In this document: one piece after another, positions 45,393 to 58,900 of the stretch | Numbering within the stretch: position 1 is the first letter of the stretch | How the letters are laid out: each line of letters starts with the position of its first letter | From: Schizochytrium sp. TIO01 | Taxonomy: Eukaryota > Sar > Bigyra > Thraustochytrida > Thraustochytriidae | Assembly: GCA_004764695.1 (NCBI GenBank) | Contig: SMSO01000014.1 | Coordinates: 3,361,148-3,425,147, forward strand | Direction: 5' to 3' | Length of the DNA stretch: 64,000 nucleotides | Position numbers and translations under genes: made by a program | Notes under the pieces: generated by a model | Database searches by the model: none | What the model saw: only the letters and a program-made list of their open reading frames with translations | Told to the model about the DNA's origin: nothing

Positions 45393-45415
45393 TGCTTGCT
45401 TGCTTGCTTGCTTGC
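45393..45415. repeat. (GCTT)n run
   Basis: About five to six GCTT units. Confidence 0.85.
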
Positions 45416-45617
45416 ATTTCTTCGATCCTCAGCGCAGGCAGTCAGTTTTTCCTTCATTTCGCTTCCTCCTCCTTGAACCTCAGTCTGCTAACCCCTTGCT
45501 ACGCGTCCTTAGGGGTCCCTCCCTCCCTCCCTATCTCTGAGATTTAAATATTCGTCCATAACCTTTCGAAAAGCGGACGCGGACGCGAGGGGAAAAAACC
45601 GACCATTCATTGATTTT

Positions 45618-45669
45618 ATTCATTCATTCATTATTCATTATTCATTCATTCATTCATTCATTCATTCAT
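45618..45669. repeat. (ATTC)n run
   Basis: Around eleven ATTC units with two TTATTC interruptions. Confidence 0.88.
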
Positions 45670-46723
45670 CGCTGTCGCTGTCGCTGTCTGCGCACAGAGA
45701 GACATTTGGCATGGGTGGGTAGACAGCTGGCCGGGTCCGCAGCTGAGGAGGCCTCTCTCTGTATCTGCACACCGTTATGCACAGGCGCCAGGAGCAGCGC
45801 CAGAGCCGTGCAGGGTTTCCCGCCTTGGGTGTCCTGGGCCCGAGTCGTTTGCCTGTCTTTCTGCCTCTGTGCGTGTGAGTCCTTTGTGCGTTCTTCTTTT
45901 CGTTCTTCTTTTCGTTCTTCTTCTTCTTCTTCCTCTGCTGAGTCTGGCGAGTTCCATGCACAATACCGCTGCGTTTACGCTGTGTTCCCAAGGATGGCCC
46001 AGCGGTCCCTTCTGTCTGTCTTTCTTTTTGTCTGTCTCTCTCTCTCTCCGGCCGTAGACCGATTGGCTTGTCTTCTTTCCTTCTTCGCGTCCTCTCGTAA
46101 AGTTTTAGGTGACGGGGGTTTACGGCCTCTGCTAAGCAGTGTTGTTTGTTTCCAGATTTGAGAAGGAGAGGAGAGAATATCTTTTTGAATGCCTCGTTGA
46201 GAGTTCAGTTAATTACTATGTGTCTTTCGTACCAAGAGATAAAGCAAGACAAGCAAAGGATTTAATTTAAATGCAATAAAAAAAAAGAGAAGAAAAAGAG
46301 AAAGTTGGTTCTCGCCGGGAGTTCTACTACCGTAAAAGAGGGAGGCGAAGTAAACGAGTTTCTTTTACTTCGCGCACCTTGGCGCCTTCACTTTCTATTG
46401 AGAGTGCAAAAGCAGATGTGATCTTGTGCATTGCGCTGTTTAGAGCGTTTTTCACATGAATAAATGGGAGGTAAGTATAGTAAATAAACCATGATCGTCC
46501 GTTCGTTCTGCCTGTTTCAAATCTAAAATCTACCTTGCTCCTGCAAGAATCCGCCTTTTCTCACGCCATCTCGGTCGAGACTTTCTTTCAACAGCAGCAT
46601 ACGGCCCGTCGTGCTGTGTCTCCGTAGCCTTTCCCAAGGAAAGCCTCAAGCAAAGCTCGTTTTGAGTGCTGGATAGCAAGCAGGGTTCTGGAGAACCACG
46701 TACCTTCTACGTTGAAGAGCCAT

Positions 46724-46800
46724 ACAAACAAACAAACAAACAAACAAACAAACAAACAAACAAACAAAGAAAAAAACAAACAAACAAACAAACAAACAAG
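46724..46800. repeat. (ACAA)n run, interrupted once
   Basis: About 17 ACAA units with a GAAAAA interruption near 46769. It is the complement of the TTTG family at 59568. Confidence 0.9.
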
Positions 46801-47049
46801 AAAAAACAAAAAAGGCCACAAACTTGAGGAGAGAGAGGGTTTCATAAGTCCCAGAAGGAGTAGCCAAAGACGAGCTGCGGCCTGCCTGCTTAGGGCAGCA
46901 TGATCAGAAGAACGCTGCGACCAAGCACCCCTCCCTTCCTTGTCAAGCAAGGGCTGCTTTAAGAATGCATGGAGCTCATTCTTTATCGATTGAAAGGAAT
47001 TCGAGGAATCGAATCAACTGTTTGGCTTACGATCGCTACTTTTGCTGGT

Positions 47050-47078
47050 GCATTTCATTTCATTTCATTTCATTTCCC
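47050..47078. repeat. (CATTT)n pentanucleotide run
   Basis: Five CATTT units ending in a C-run. Confidence 0.85.
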
Positions 47079-47240
47079 CCCGAAGTTTTTTCAAAAAAGA
47101 ACAAGAGGCGCCTTTTACTTCGACTGTTCAATCATGAGGTGCCGCCTCCTCATTCTCCAGCTGTGGACGGACCCAAGGAGGAGGGGAATTTGAACCTGAA
47201 GCGGTTTTCCGGCCTCTCAAAAGATGATCAAGAAATAAAT

Positions 47241-47290
47241 ACACCTACATACATACATCTACATACAAACATACAAACATACATACATCA
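47241..47290. repeat. (CATA)n/(CAAA)n tract
   Basis: Mixed CATA and AAAC tetramers over about 50 bp. Confidence 0.75.
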
Positions 47291-48087
47291 TCGATGGAAG
47301 ATCTCTGTCTCAGGCGCACAACAGAGGAAAAGGTGAAAGAAAGCTGATCGATCAACTTGCTTTGAAGGCGCACGCTTTCTCAGTCAGCTCTAGCCACAGC
47401 ATAGCTACCCCGTGTTATCGAAGCTGGAGTTTGCTCATTTGTGCAATAAATAAATTGGTGCACTTGTGGGACCGCGATGATAACGATGGGCACCTTTTAA
47501 AAATTGCAAAATCAAGCATAAAGGGATGTTCCCTTCGTACACATACGTAGAAGCGTGGAAATTGTTGGCCTCTTCGCCAGTTTGACAAGCCATGTCAAGT
47601 TTGGGCTGTGCTCATCCATTTAATATCATGCACGCATGGCACAGTTTGAGTCCATCGACAGAATGTGCCATTTAGAGCAACGATTTTCATGCTGTCTGCC
47701 GTCATCGTGCTTTTGCAGCAGCGCAGAATCTCTTGATCTCTCTCCGCAACTTCAAGCCTGCACTTTCTTTGAACTCTGTCATTGTAACCCTCTCTCCATC
47801 GGCAGTGGGCGTGAATAAGTTTCCACCATCACTGCCTAGCTAGGCAGAAGCAGCAGCAACCCTCTAACGCTGTTCTCGTGATCTAATTCCAATTCAAGTT
47901 CAAGTTCGAACTTGGTCGGCGACAGCTTCGTCGCATGCTCTTCCTGCCGCACGTGCTCCTTCTTTTCAACAATCGCTATTTTCTGGTTGCTTGATTTTCT
48001 TTCCATCATTTGTTTGTTTGTTTTTATTTTCCCATTCAAGAAGATCGTCGCCATTACTAACTTAGTTAGTTACTTAGCCGCCCACTT

Positions 48088-48111
48088 TTCTCTCTCTCTC
48101 TCTCTCTCTCT
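48088..48111. repeat. (TC)n dinucleotide run
   Basis: About eleven TC units followed by a T/C-rich stretch. Confidence 0.9.
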
Positions 48112-48332
48112 TTTTCTTCCTTTTCTTCCTCCCTCTTGTTGGCTGTTTATCTCTCTCTAGAGAAAGAAAGAAAAGCTTTGACCAGAAAGAATGAAGGTAC
48201 CACTCGAGTCCGTAGGAACGCAGTAGCGCTGGCTAGTACTGCCGCTGGGAAGAAAGCGGCGCTGAGGATAGCAGAGACACTCTTTTCCCTGCTGCTTCTC
48301 TCTTCCTTGAAACATTCGAAGGCCTCGATGCG

Positions 48333-48384
48333 CATTCATTCTTTCATTCATTCATTCATTCATTCACTCATTCATTTATTCATA
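48333..48384. repeat. (ATTC)n run
   Basis: About ten ATTC units with single-base variants (ACTC, ATTT). It is the same family as 45618 and 56793. Confidence 0.85.
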
Positions 48385-48562
48385 GGCTGCATAGCGACGT
48401 GTTAACAGACAGACTCACAGACAGACACACAGAAACAGAGAGAGATACCAAGTCGAAGCTGGCTCGCTGCGACTGGCTGCCGCTACTACCCTGCCGCGGT
48501 GGCGCTCGCTACCTTGGCGCCCGCCATTGCAGCCACGGAGCTCGCAGCGCAGAGCGAGCACT

Positions 48563-48583
48563 GGAGGAGGAGGAGGAGGAGGC
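48563..48583. repeat. (GGA)n trinucleotide run
   Basis: Seven GGA units in an otherwise GC-rich stretch. Confidence 0.85.
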
Positions 48584-48641
48584 GCCGCGACGAGGTTGAA
48601 GTTGGCGCTTTCCTCGACCCGGTCAATCGATGCTTTCATGA

Positions 48642-48674
<33 letters not shown>
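48642..48674. repeat. (AATC)n run
   Basis: Eight AATC units. It is the same unit as the longer array at 55775. Confidence 0.9.
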
Positions 48675-48676
<2 letters not shown>

Positions 48677-49195
48677 TTTTGATCCAAGCAAGTTCTCATC
48701 GTACACGTGGTGGATTGCTCTTGACCATGGGACATGCATGTTCTGGCTGCTCAGGAAGAGAAGAGCAGCACGGTGCTGCGTGGCTCTTCACGTGCTTGCT
48801 TGAAGACCCGTCGAGCTATCAACCGCATTTCTCGTCCAAAGCTTAAGCTTTGGCCTCAGTTTTGGCCTCAATCTAAGAGCCTCGCATATGATTACATATC
48901 ATTTCTTCTTCTTCTTCTTCTCTTTTTTTTTCTTTCTTTTTTTTTCCCATGGGCTTTTGCATTGATTGTCTGTCTCGTGTTCTTGTGAGGGAGGGAGTAG
49001 GTAGCCAGCCATCCAACCTTTGCAGTTCATCAGTCAAGTCAGCCGCCTCGAGAACAAATGCATGTCATTCTTCCGCGGCACCGAAGAAGGCGGGTGACCC
49101 GTTGGCTGCTGCGAAAACTACGCCATTCCCCAAAGCCCATGCGCCAATCCACTCTTCGATCCTTCCATCCGTCCACCCATTTGTCGGGAAAGGAC

Positions 49196-49245
49196 CAAAC
49201 AAGCAAACAGCTAAACAGCTAAACAGCTAAACAAACAAACAAACG
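49196..49245. repeat. AACAGCTA 8-mer repeat leading into (AAAC)n
   Basis: AAACAGCT recurs four times and then gives way to AAAC units, suggesting the tetramer grew from the octamer or the reverse. Confidence 0.75.
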
Positions 49246-49738
49246 AATAGCGACTATCTTAGTCTGCGGTCGATTTTTCCCCTCGCCTCCGGTGTGTGTT
49301 CTGTTCATCGGCGCGTTCTTTCTTCTCTCTCGCCAGCCGACTGATTGATTGAACTGCATTTGTGCTGCATCGAAAGAAGAAGCAGTACTATCTATCTATC
49401 TATGGATGAACTTGTGAACGCTGCTGTTATTTCCTGAACTACACTCCCAGCAGGAAGATACATATAGATAATATAGATGGATAGATAGATACATCCATAC
49501 CTGATGATCCACCGCCTCGAAGTCTCCAGAGACTGACGGCGGCGGTGCTGGTTTTGGCGCACGCCTTGGTCCGGTTCTCAGAAGACGGATAGCAGCGTCA
49601 GGCAGGCAGGGAAATGACGCATTCCGAGGCCGCCCACCCACCAGCCTCGCAGTGAGGCAGACTTTAGACTTCGCGTACAAGAGAGAGCCTCGCCAGCTTT
49701 GCCCAGCTAGCGAGTTCAAGAAACAAGAACTTCAACTC

Positions 49739-49796
<58 letters not shown>
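49739..49796. repeat. (GCTT)n run, about 14 units
   Basis: Fourteen nearly perfect GCTT units, the longest of this family in the window. Confidence 0.92.
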
Positions 49797-49885
49797 TGAT
49801 TCATACGCAGTTAAAACTTACTAGATATGCGGTGCCTCTGAGGAGCAAGTGCCTACTCTACTTTAGAAATAGATTTATAAATAAA

Positions 49886-49987
49886 TGAGTGAGGGAGTGA
49901 GAAAACATAACATGAGTGAGAGAGAGAGAGAGAGAGAATGAGTGAGTGAGGGAGTGAGTGAGTGAGGGAGTGAGTGAGACTGAGTGA
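49886..49987. repeat. (GAGT)n/(GA)n mixed tract
   Basis: GAGT and GAGG tetramers surround a (GA) run at 49918-49937. All units keep purines on one strand apart from the T. Confidence 0.8.
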
Positions 49988-51730
49988 ACAGTGCGGTGCT
50001 CGAGTTGGCTGTAAAAGCACGATCAGAAGAAGGTACTTTTACTTTCCGAGCACGCTGCTGTCGTCAATCTATGGCATGGTACAAATAATCAAAGGCACCA
50101 GAGAAACCAATCAAAGGAAGGGAGGAGCAGGCAAGCAAGCAAGCAAAAGCAGGCGAGTCGGAAGGAAGTTTGAGGTTTCTGAGAACTACAGCTCACGGGA
50201 AAAACAGGTAAAGCCAACGGGATCTGACTGAGTGCGGATGGTAAATGCGATCGATGGATATGGCTCGGCTTACGCTCGGATCGCGGGAGCTTTAGCGAAC
50301 CGATCATCCATCGCACACTCTGTGGACTGCTTCACCGCCGGTACGGCCCCCTCGGTTTGCTTTGCTTTAGCTTCGTTCGTTTCGCCTCTCCGCATTTCAC
50401 CTCTCGAGCAATGAATGAATGAATGAGTCATTCGTTCGTTTGAAAACGCGTTCTGTTTCCTTCTTCCTTCCCAAGATAAAACAAAATCGGTTTACACATT
50501 CTTTCATTCAGTCATTCAGAAAGAAGAACAGGGCAAAACAAGAGCAAGAACAAGAACAAGAATAGCCGCAGAAGAGGCTGGACCCAACCAGCACTGAGAT
50601 TGCTCAGCTCAGCGGAGCCTGCCCCAGTCACTCAGAACTGCTGCCTCCGCTGGTCGCAACTACCTACCCATTGGGCAGCAGCATCCACCAGGAAAACCGA
50701 GGCAAGCCTTTGGAGACAGGCCGTTAGGCAGGCAGGCAGTCAGAGAAAGGCTGAGGGGCGGGCTGAGGGAAGACGAGAAGGGACCCGAGGAGGCAAAGGC
50801 AGGCAGATAGAGAAGAAGGACGTGACACCTGAAGGCTGAGGCCGAATAATGTTGCCACGGCGACGTCTTTAAAGTTAAAAAAGTTATTTTTGAAGTAGAT
50901 CGATTTTTTCTTTTCTTCTTTTGATTTCAATTCAATTCTCAATTCAATTCTATTCTATTTTAATCTTTCCCCATGGAAAAAATGCTGCGTACCTGCTATT
51001 ATGTCCAAATAGGAACTTTCAACAAAAGAATAAACAGAAAAAGAAAATCAAAAGGTGGGTTTGATTGCTTTTTAATCATACCTTTACAAACTTGAAAGAA
51101 AAGAAAATAGAAACACTAATTGTAACCTAAAAACCAAAAAACTACGTACATAATCTCTTTCTTGCAAAAACTCTAGCTAGAGAAATAATAGAGCTTCTTT
51201 CAAAATCTCCGTTAAAACTCACCTTTAACTGTCGCTTCTGTGTACTAGAGGAACAAAAGACCCCTGCAAAAGAGAGTGCGAAACCTCATTTCCTTTATTT
51301 TCCTTTGTTTTGTTTCTCTAATTTCAATGAGAAACAAAATCCAACAAAGCATGAGGACAGGGAAGCCGCTAGTTATTAATCGCAATTAAGTGATGAGACA
51401 GAGTCGTCGCAAGAGGCGGTCGCGGGGAAGCAACTCAGGTAGAAGTAGCAGTAGCAGCCGTAGGGGGGAAGAGCCTGCCTGAGCAAAGCAGGGCCTTCTT
51501 CAAGGTAGTTAGTTAGTTACAGAACCACTCGCAAGAGTAAAACAGGCGCTGTAATTTGAAAAAACGATATGCGAAGAAGCCGCGGCTGGACTTCCTGCCT
51601 GCCTGGCTCTGCTCCGTTCCGTGCGTGTGTGCCCGAGAGGGAGGAGAAAGCGGGCGCAAGAGAGGGCTGGCTGGCTGGCTTCGGAAGTGCTTTTCACTCT
51701 GCACAGCCAGCAGATGAATGAAAAGAACGC

Positions 51731-51800
51731 TTCTTCTTCTTCTTCTTCTTCTTCTTCTTCTGTGTTCTTCAGTGTTCTTCAGTGTTCTTCAGTGTTCTTT
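51731..51800. repeat. (TTC)n followed by 10-bp AGTGTTCTTC repeat
   Basis: Ten TTC units are followed by about four copies of the decamer AGTGTTCTTC. The decamer contains TTC, so it may have been derived from the run. Confidence 0.85.
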
Positions 51801-52117
51801 CTTTCTTGGTCGATCCGCTTGCAGAGTTAAACTTTTAGAACAAAGAAACCCCTTTTTGCTTTGAATCATCATGGGGAGAGAAGAGAAGAAAGGAGAAGTT
51901 CTGACCGATGACCTTGTTTTTTTCTGTCCGCGCGTTAAATCGAAGAAGCGGAGAGGAGAGAGAGAGAGGGGGCGAAGGAGGGAGGGAGAGAGAGCCAAAC
52001 ACGCACCGGAAAGCCTGAGCGAGCTAGCTGCCTAACTGACCCACTGGCCGCCTGGCTGGCCCGGCCAATGGGAAATTCTGAGGAGGGCGACCAGCCAGAT
52101 GAAACAACCCGTTTCTT

Positions 52118-52262
52118 TCAAAGAAAAGAAAGAAAAGAGAGAAAAGAAAGAAAAGAGAGAAAACAAAGAAAACAAAGAAAACAAAAGAAAAGAAAAGAGA
52201 AAGAAAAGAGAGAAAAGAGAGAAAGAAAACAAAGGAAAACAAAACAAAAGAGAGAAAGCGCG
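52118..52262 (+). repeat. 145-bp nearly pure A/G tract
   Basis: Repeats of AAAG, AAAAG and AGAG with only a few C bases. Long homopurine tracts can form triplexes, and the Lys/Glu-rich ORFs on the plus strand come from it. Confidence 0.85.
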
Positions 52263-53112
52263 TCAAACCTGCAGTTGGTTTGAATTACCGAGACTGCTTA
52301 ACATCTGCCTGATTATTGCACTGCTACACTATTCTGTAGCAAGATTACGTGCTTATTTAAAATCTGGCAACGACTTTACTAGTTTGAAAGGAAAATACTT
52401 AAGAACTGGTTTGAAAAACGATCAGAAGGTAAAAGAAGAAAAAGGTGAAGGAATCAAAGCAAACCCAACGATCTTCAAGTTCTTCGGCCTCTTCGCTTCT
52501 TTCCCGTACATAGCAGCGACTAGCAAAGAGCTGCGTTTGGTTATTGGAAGCGGTCTCTTTGCTGCAAAGGCAAGCGGCCTGAGAGATCTGAGCACGCAGG
52601 TTTCGTTGAGGCAAGAAGTAGCGACAGTTGTTTTTGTTTTTCAACTCTGGTTTTACACTGGAAACAAAGAGTGAGGTATAATTAGACTAGGCTATAATTT
52701 TAGTACCCTCAGGACAGGGGTGGCTCATTTTCAGAAGAAAAGACCCTAGGTCCTTTCCAGGTCTTTTCAAGCTTTAAAACAATTAACTATTATTGTTTTA
52801 AAGCTATATAAAGAAGAAAACAGATAAGAAAGAGGATGAATGAACCAGATGGTGTATATATGCAACGGTCCCACTCAAAGAAACGTTGATTCCCCCCAAG
52901 CCAGAATTGCCACGTCGATGCATACAACGAGTCAGTCCGTAAACCTTTAGGTCTAATATCTTCAACGTCAAGTTAGTTTACGAGTTTCTGAAAAACTACT
53001 GAAGAAGCGCCCCAAGAGACGACAAGTGTACGCATGATTGCCTGTGTCTTGTTTTTTCATTTTTATACAACAAAGTAGAGCATTTTCACTTGTGAAGTTG
53101 TTCTTCTATTTC

Positions 53113-53135
53113 GTTTTGTTTTGTTTTGTTTTGTT
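53113..53135. repeat. (TTTTG)n run
   Basis: Four to five TTTTG units, the same unit as at 9969. Confidence 0.88.
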
Positions 53136-55390
53136 AACCATCCGCAATCACCAATAACCAGCTCCCTGAGAAAAAAATACCTCGTAAAACATGTAATTTT
53201 GCAACCATTTAAGACGAAAAGAAAAACCTCTGTAATCAACCAAGCGTTGAAAGTTTTTATGATTAAACAAAAAAGCAAAGAGAAGAAAAATAATTGAAAT
53301 GTGGTATTAGTGGGACCGCGCCTAGAGTACCTCCGGTTACTCATGCCTTTTCTCTAGGGAGACAGACACGTTTAACTTAAAAATCGATTTTCAAAACTTA
53401 GGAGAGATAATTGTAAGCTGAAACAAGATGATCTTTTTCATTGGCGACATAAAAAAACGTTTTTCAATACAGGAAAGCTGCAGATGTCGGTCGCTTTATA
53501 GTAACTATGGTTCAAAAATAAAAGCATTTATAGAAAACCAAAGTAATAGAGAGGTTACTTTTAACGATTTCGCGTCATTCGGCACATATTTTCAAAAGTT
53601 AGTAATTTTCTCAGATCTGCAGAGATGTAAATTCACAACTGGTGGTGCTAATAAATACAGAAAAAAAAAAAAACGGACCCACCTCTTAATGCAACAACTA
53701 ATTGGATTTTAAGTAGCATCTAAATTTATGTGAAGGTAATAATAGACTACGACACTATTTGGAAGAGGTGATCAGGTAGCCGTAGCCACTACTACTATTT
53801 CAGACCATCGCGCGAAATAAATTGAAATGAAAAATGAAAAATGCTGGTTGGGATTTAATTAAAAAGATGAAGAAGAAGAAGGAGAGAGAAAAAAACTGAT
53901 TCACTTCTTTGCGCAAGCTAAGAGGTGCGTCTGTTTTGATTCTTTCTAACTAGAGTAACAATGAAACATCTGCATATATTTCATAAAGAGCTGCATTGGG
54001 CCCTTAGGAGCACTACAGGATGTGACTTCTTTCACTTATGCTTCTGAGACTCACTTCCGAGGAGGAAATCGGACCTGTAATTTCCGTCTTTTCTCAACTT
54101 GACACTTTCGACTTTCTCTTAAATTTATTATTTCATTTTTGAAAAGTAAACAATGACAGACTAATAAAAACTCTACCTTTTGAAACTTATTTTAGCTGCT
54201 GCATAGAATATATTGTGGTGAGTTTTTATCTTTTAATTGAGCTCAACATAAGGTCTTCCTTTCTATTCTTTTCCCAAAACAATAATATCGATCTGCAGAG
54301 AGTGCCTAAAAGCATCATTGCTCGCCCTCGTTGGACGTAGTCGGGAGCTTAGTAAGCCTGGGGCGTAGCCTGTCTGCTTTATCTGCCTCAGAGAGAGGCT
54401 TTTGAAGGGTTGAAGTGTGTAAACTTGCGGAGAGATGGCTCGATGTTGTTGCTTGATCTGACTCGAGTTAGCTACCAAAACCACCGCGTAGTTTTGATTT
54501 TTTATTTACCTCCCAAGAATAGCGTGCTAGGTGTATAGATAGGTGTATAACTAGGGAAATGGGAAATCCATTGACCTTTAATGCATTCTTTTAGTTTGCT
54601 TTGTTTTAAGTATACTTTGGTCTCGCTCCTTGGCTGCGAGAAAAAGAAAATAGAGGATTCGTGCATTCTGTCTCTGCTGTGCCGGTTTTCCATCATACAT
54701 TCGGACCCAAGGCATCTCTGTTCTACCTGCACGTAAGCAGGCGATCCAATAAAATTTCTTTTGAATAGCTTATAGAGGTACTTTAGATCAGATTGGAAAC
54801 TTTCAATCGATCCTTTGAGTGCCTCAGCATTAGAATGACACGAGGCAGGAAACAAACAATTAGACGAATATCTTCTTTCTCTTCAAAATTACTTTCCTTG
54901 TTTTTTTTATTTCTTTTTGGAGGAAAGCACTGCAGAAACTACAAAGAAAGCAGTCGCTTCGTCTCTCTACCAAGCGTCTCACTCGAGGGATTCACACGTG
55001 TGCGCTTAAGCATAAATTTCTGTCATTTCACAACCCAAGCTCCAAGTCAAAAGCTCCACGGGCTACTATTTGGTTGAAGGGTTGACTGCCAGTATGCCTA
55101 GGTTTGCTCGACATTGGGGGCGGTCACAAGTTTGAAAGTACTACTGGCTATGGGCTGAAAATATCAATCAATTGAACGATGCAGTGGGTTGGGTTGGCCA
55201 AAGCTTTCTGCTTCCTTTACATTATCTTCAAATAAAATAAAAGTTCTTTTGGAAAGAAGCCTCATTTGTAATTTAAGGTTTGCACCAAAAAGAAGCACCA
55301 GTAGGTATCCTTCAAAAGCGTAATAACAAAAAGAAAAATGGTATCTCCTCGAACCACCCGCTCCGGACTCCGGGCCCAATCTTTTGCAAA

Positions 55391-55431
55391 TTATTTATTT
55401 ATTTATTTATTCATTCATTTATTTATTTATA
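55391..55431. repeat. (TTTA)n run with ATTC interruption
   Basis: About nine TTTA units split by two ATTC units. It links the TTTA and ATTC families. Confidence 0.85.
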
Positions 55432-55774
55432 GCTGTTTTATGCCTCATCTTTTAATTTTAAATTTTTAAATAGGTTTTACAAGTCGTTCGAACAGACTTC
55501 TCGGACTGCCACGTGTTCGGCTCAATCGTGGCTTGCTTGCTCTAGTTGGTCAGAGGCGGTGGCGAAGTGTAGCATTTCCAGTGAAAAGCACACGATCTTG
55601 AATGAATCTTCTTTGCTGATTTTATAGTTATTGGTATCTTTCAAAAATTTATTACCATGCAGTAACTATAATTCCAAACAAACAGACGAAGAATCAAATA
55701 CATACATCAAATTTTGCTCTTGACTTAGTTGGTTTCTTCTCTGCACCTTCAGAGTCGAGTGTGTACGAGTGTGT

Positions 55775-55810
55775 ATCAATCAACCAATCATTCAATCAAT
55801 CAATCAATCA

Positions 55811-55887
<77 letters not shown>

Positions 55888-55888
55888 G
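55775..55888. repeat. (AATC)n array, about 27 units
   Basis: A long AATC/TCAA array with a one-base phase break near 55813. The Ser-Ile-Asn-Gln ORFs on the plus strand are made by it. Confidence 0.93.
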
Positions 55889-56792
55889 CATATAATGCTG
55901 TTTGGTTGTCTATTGCGAACGTCCATCTACGGAATGCGAGAGAGGAAAGAGGCAAGAGCGCGTTCGACCCTCAAGGAGTCCAAGCTCGTCTTTTCTTTTC
56001 AGAAACTTGAAGCCGAGTGACTGCCTGACTGACTGACTGCCTGACTTGACTGGTTTACTTACGACGCATCGAGCGGGGCCATCTTGTGATCTGGAACGAA
56101 TCGGCGCGGGAATCTGCAGCAAGCAGCAGAGTAAGCAGCAGAAGAAAAAGGAAACTCGAGTGGTGCAGAACTCGAGCGTGGCTGGAGGCCTCCTCGTGCC
56201 ATCCACGATCTTGCGATGGTGTTGGGGACCTACCATATCGAAATTGTTTGGTTCACTTTACTTTACTCACTCGCTCGCACCAGTCAATTCCGTCCAATCC
56301 ATTCTTTCACTTTGGCGAAAACTACACCGTGGGCGCAGGCTTACTTCTTTTATTTTAATAAGTGCGTAGAGATGGCTTCGCTCGCTTCTCGAAGGGGGTT
56401 CTGCTTCCAGGTCTCGATGACATAAGGCAATCAATATCAGTGGCGACGACCTCATTCGAAGAGTTTCCACGCCAACTTTCATGATTCAAGTGTTCAACTA
56501 TGCACAGGCTTGTTTGTACCTACTATCCAAAGAAGTAGCGCTGTAGCTAGCTAGCTACCTGGATACCTAGCACGTACGGAGGGAAGGAAGAACTCGGTGA
56601 AAAGCAGGGAATTATGCTTGCTTGTGCCAGGAAGCATCACAATTTTGCTCTTACGGAAGCTGCTGAAAGACTCAAGGGTCACTGGCGCCTTCGCATTGTC
56701 TGAATGACTTGGTCCATTGGCGAGTCGGACCTTTGTTTCTCCAAGAAGCTCTAACTGAAAACGCGTGCCCTCGTTCGATCATCACACCTACC

Positions 56793-56866
56793 CATTCATT
56801 CATTCATTCATTCATTCATTCATTCATTCATTCATTCATTCATTCATTCATTCATTCATTCATTCA
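56793..56866. repeat. (ATTC)n array, about 18 units
   Basis: About 18 uninterrupted ATTC units, the longest of the ATTC family here. Confidence 0.93.
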
Positions 56867-57572
56867 AAATAAGTGGTGATAGAGTTAAAACGTACAACTC
56901 AGCTAGAAGGAGAAGAAGATTGGATTATTTCTGCGCTTCAAGCCTGCACATCTGAATAGATGCCTCATCAGCAAAGAAAGAAAGGACCTTATTGATCGCT
57001 CTTACTCTGCTCGAATTGGCCAGTACGAAATATGAACAGCCAACATAAAAGAAATATATTATTTTATATTATACAGGTGCACAGCTGTGACCCGTAGCAC
57101 GTAATGACTCTTGGCAGGCCGGCTTATACCTTGTTTTTCTTTTCCTTTTTAAACCAGGTACCTGATTTGTTACAGCTGCTATTCTCTTAACTTTAAAATT
57201 AAATTCCAAATAAAATAAACAAAACTATATTAATACTCGTATCATATTGCTCTGACTCGTAAAACATATACTCGCAAAAGTAAAATAAAAACTATTTAAT
57301 TCAAATTCATGCTTGGTACCTTCCGACCTAGTAGGCGCCTACTGATTGATGATACCAGTAGATACAAACAATAAACAATTGGCAGGACACTTGGGCAAGC
57401 AAGAGAAAGAGGAAGGAAGTCTTCGGGATAGAGAGACAGATAACTGCGAAAAGGCATCGCGTCACGTCGCAATGGATGGTATGCAATGGATGGCATGTAC
57501 GTGTCGCCCTTGAGCGTTCAAGCCTGGGCCAGACTGTGCGTCAGCAGCACGCAGTTGGCTTAAACTGCAGGT

Positions 57573-57591
57573 GCCTGCCTGCCTGCCTGCC
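57573..57591. repeat. (TGCC)n run
   Basis: Four to five TGCC units. Confidence 0.8.
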
Positions 57592-58865
57592 ATAAACACA
57601 TACCTACGATGCTTTCATGAAATGCATGCGAGCGTTGCGCTGCGATGACTCTGTCTCTGAGGCAGTCCAGTCCCGGACCCATGGGATCTTTTGCAGGGAG
57701 GGATCGAGAAATTGCGCCTTGCCAGCGTGGAGTTTTGGTGGATTTTAGAATGAGATCAAATGCAATCACCGCGGCTGACGCTGCTTGTTCGCTCCTCCTC
57801 CTCCTCCTCAGTTGGTTGGGTGTTTTGCGTGCGGCACAGAGGTACGTGGCCTTTTCAAGCAGCCCTTGAGGTGGAGCTACAAATGCAGAGCTGCCGGCGA
57901 GGATCTCGAGTGTACTGCCAAAGAAGTTGCGCTTTAAAGCAGATGGAATTCATCAATCGATTGAGCGAAGGGAAGAGAAGAAGCGCTTTCCACCTACCCC
58001 CGAAACGAAGGCTGGGCTGGCGCTGCTTTCGATTTCGCGTCAAGATGAGAGCGAGTGATCGATACGAGCGGCGACCTCTGGCACAGAGCGGTTTTTCATT
58101 GGTACTCTGGAGAATGAATGCTCTTTTGTTTAATTAATTCTTCAATTATTTATTTCGTTTCTTTTTCTTTTTAATTTTTCAATATGCATATATCTAATTG
58201 AGAAAGTAAAAAGATATTCTTTTTTCATTATATATATTATTGTTTTAAAATCAAGGTGCTAAGTTGTCACTCCAGATCAGTATACGTAGACAGCACTTCG
58301 AAGTGTTTCTTCTTGAATGCTATTTCTTTAATATAATTTCAAGGAACATCCAGGGTGTCAAGATCAGACATAGGTTTTTGATAGCAAGATGGCGTAAGCA
58401 AAACTAACGCAGAAACAAAGTTTCTCATCTTGAGTCCTTCATGGCGTTTATTTACACTCACTACAGTTCATGATAATTAAGTTAGATCTCGATTTCATTT
58501 TTAAAATTAAGTCGTTCTTTAAATTAAACAGATCAGCTCCGTCGCTTGCGCTTCTGGGCGAGTCAATCGATCCTTTTGCTTAATCTTTGAAAAAAAAAAA
58601 AAAATCTTAAATATAAATGCCACATAAATAAATAATACCTTTCCTGTGCAGTGGATCAAACCAAACCAACTGCTTTTCGAACCTTTACTTCTGGCTCCAA
58701 AGGCAAACTGGCCTTTTGCTTGTCCCCATATCCTTAGGTTGGGCCGCCAACACCCTTTCATAGACAACTTGGCATCGCTGAGTTGGAATCCCGATCGGCA
58801 TTCATCGATTCATCACCCATTCACATCGACACTCACGCATTCATGCACTCATGCATTAATTGACA

Positions 58866-58900
58866 TGAATGAATGCATGCATGCATGCATGCATCCATCC
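58866..58900. repeat. (ATGC)n palindromic run
   Basis: About six ATGC units flanked by GAATGA and CATCC variants. ATGC is self-complementary in pairs. Confidence 0.85.

Noticed and set aside
52099-52674. 191-codon Lys/Glu-rich ORF
   Set aside because: The first third is the purine tract; the remainder has no recognisable motif.
54502-54855. 117-codon minus-strand ORF
   Set aside because: It has a more balanced composition than most but no recognisable motif or partner; chance cannot be excluded, so no gene is called.
55775-55888. CRISPR-like array
   Set aside because: It is a simple AATC microsatellite without spacers; the window is eukaryotic.
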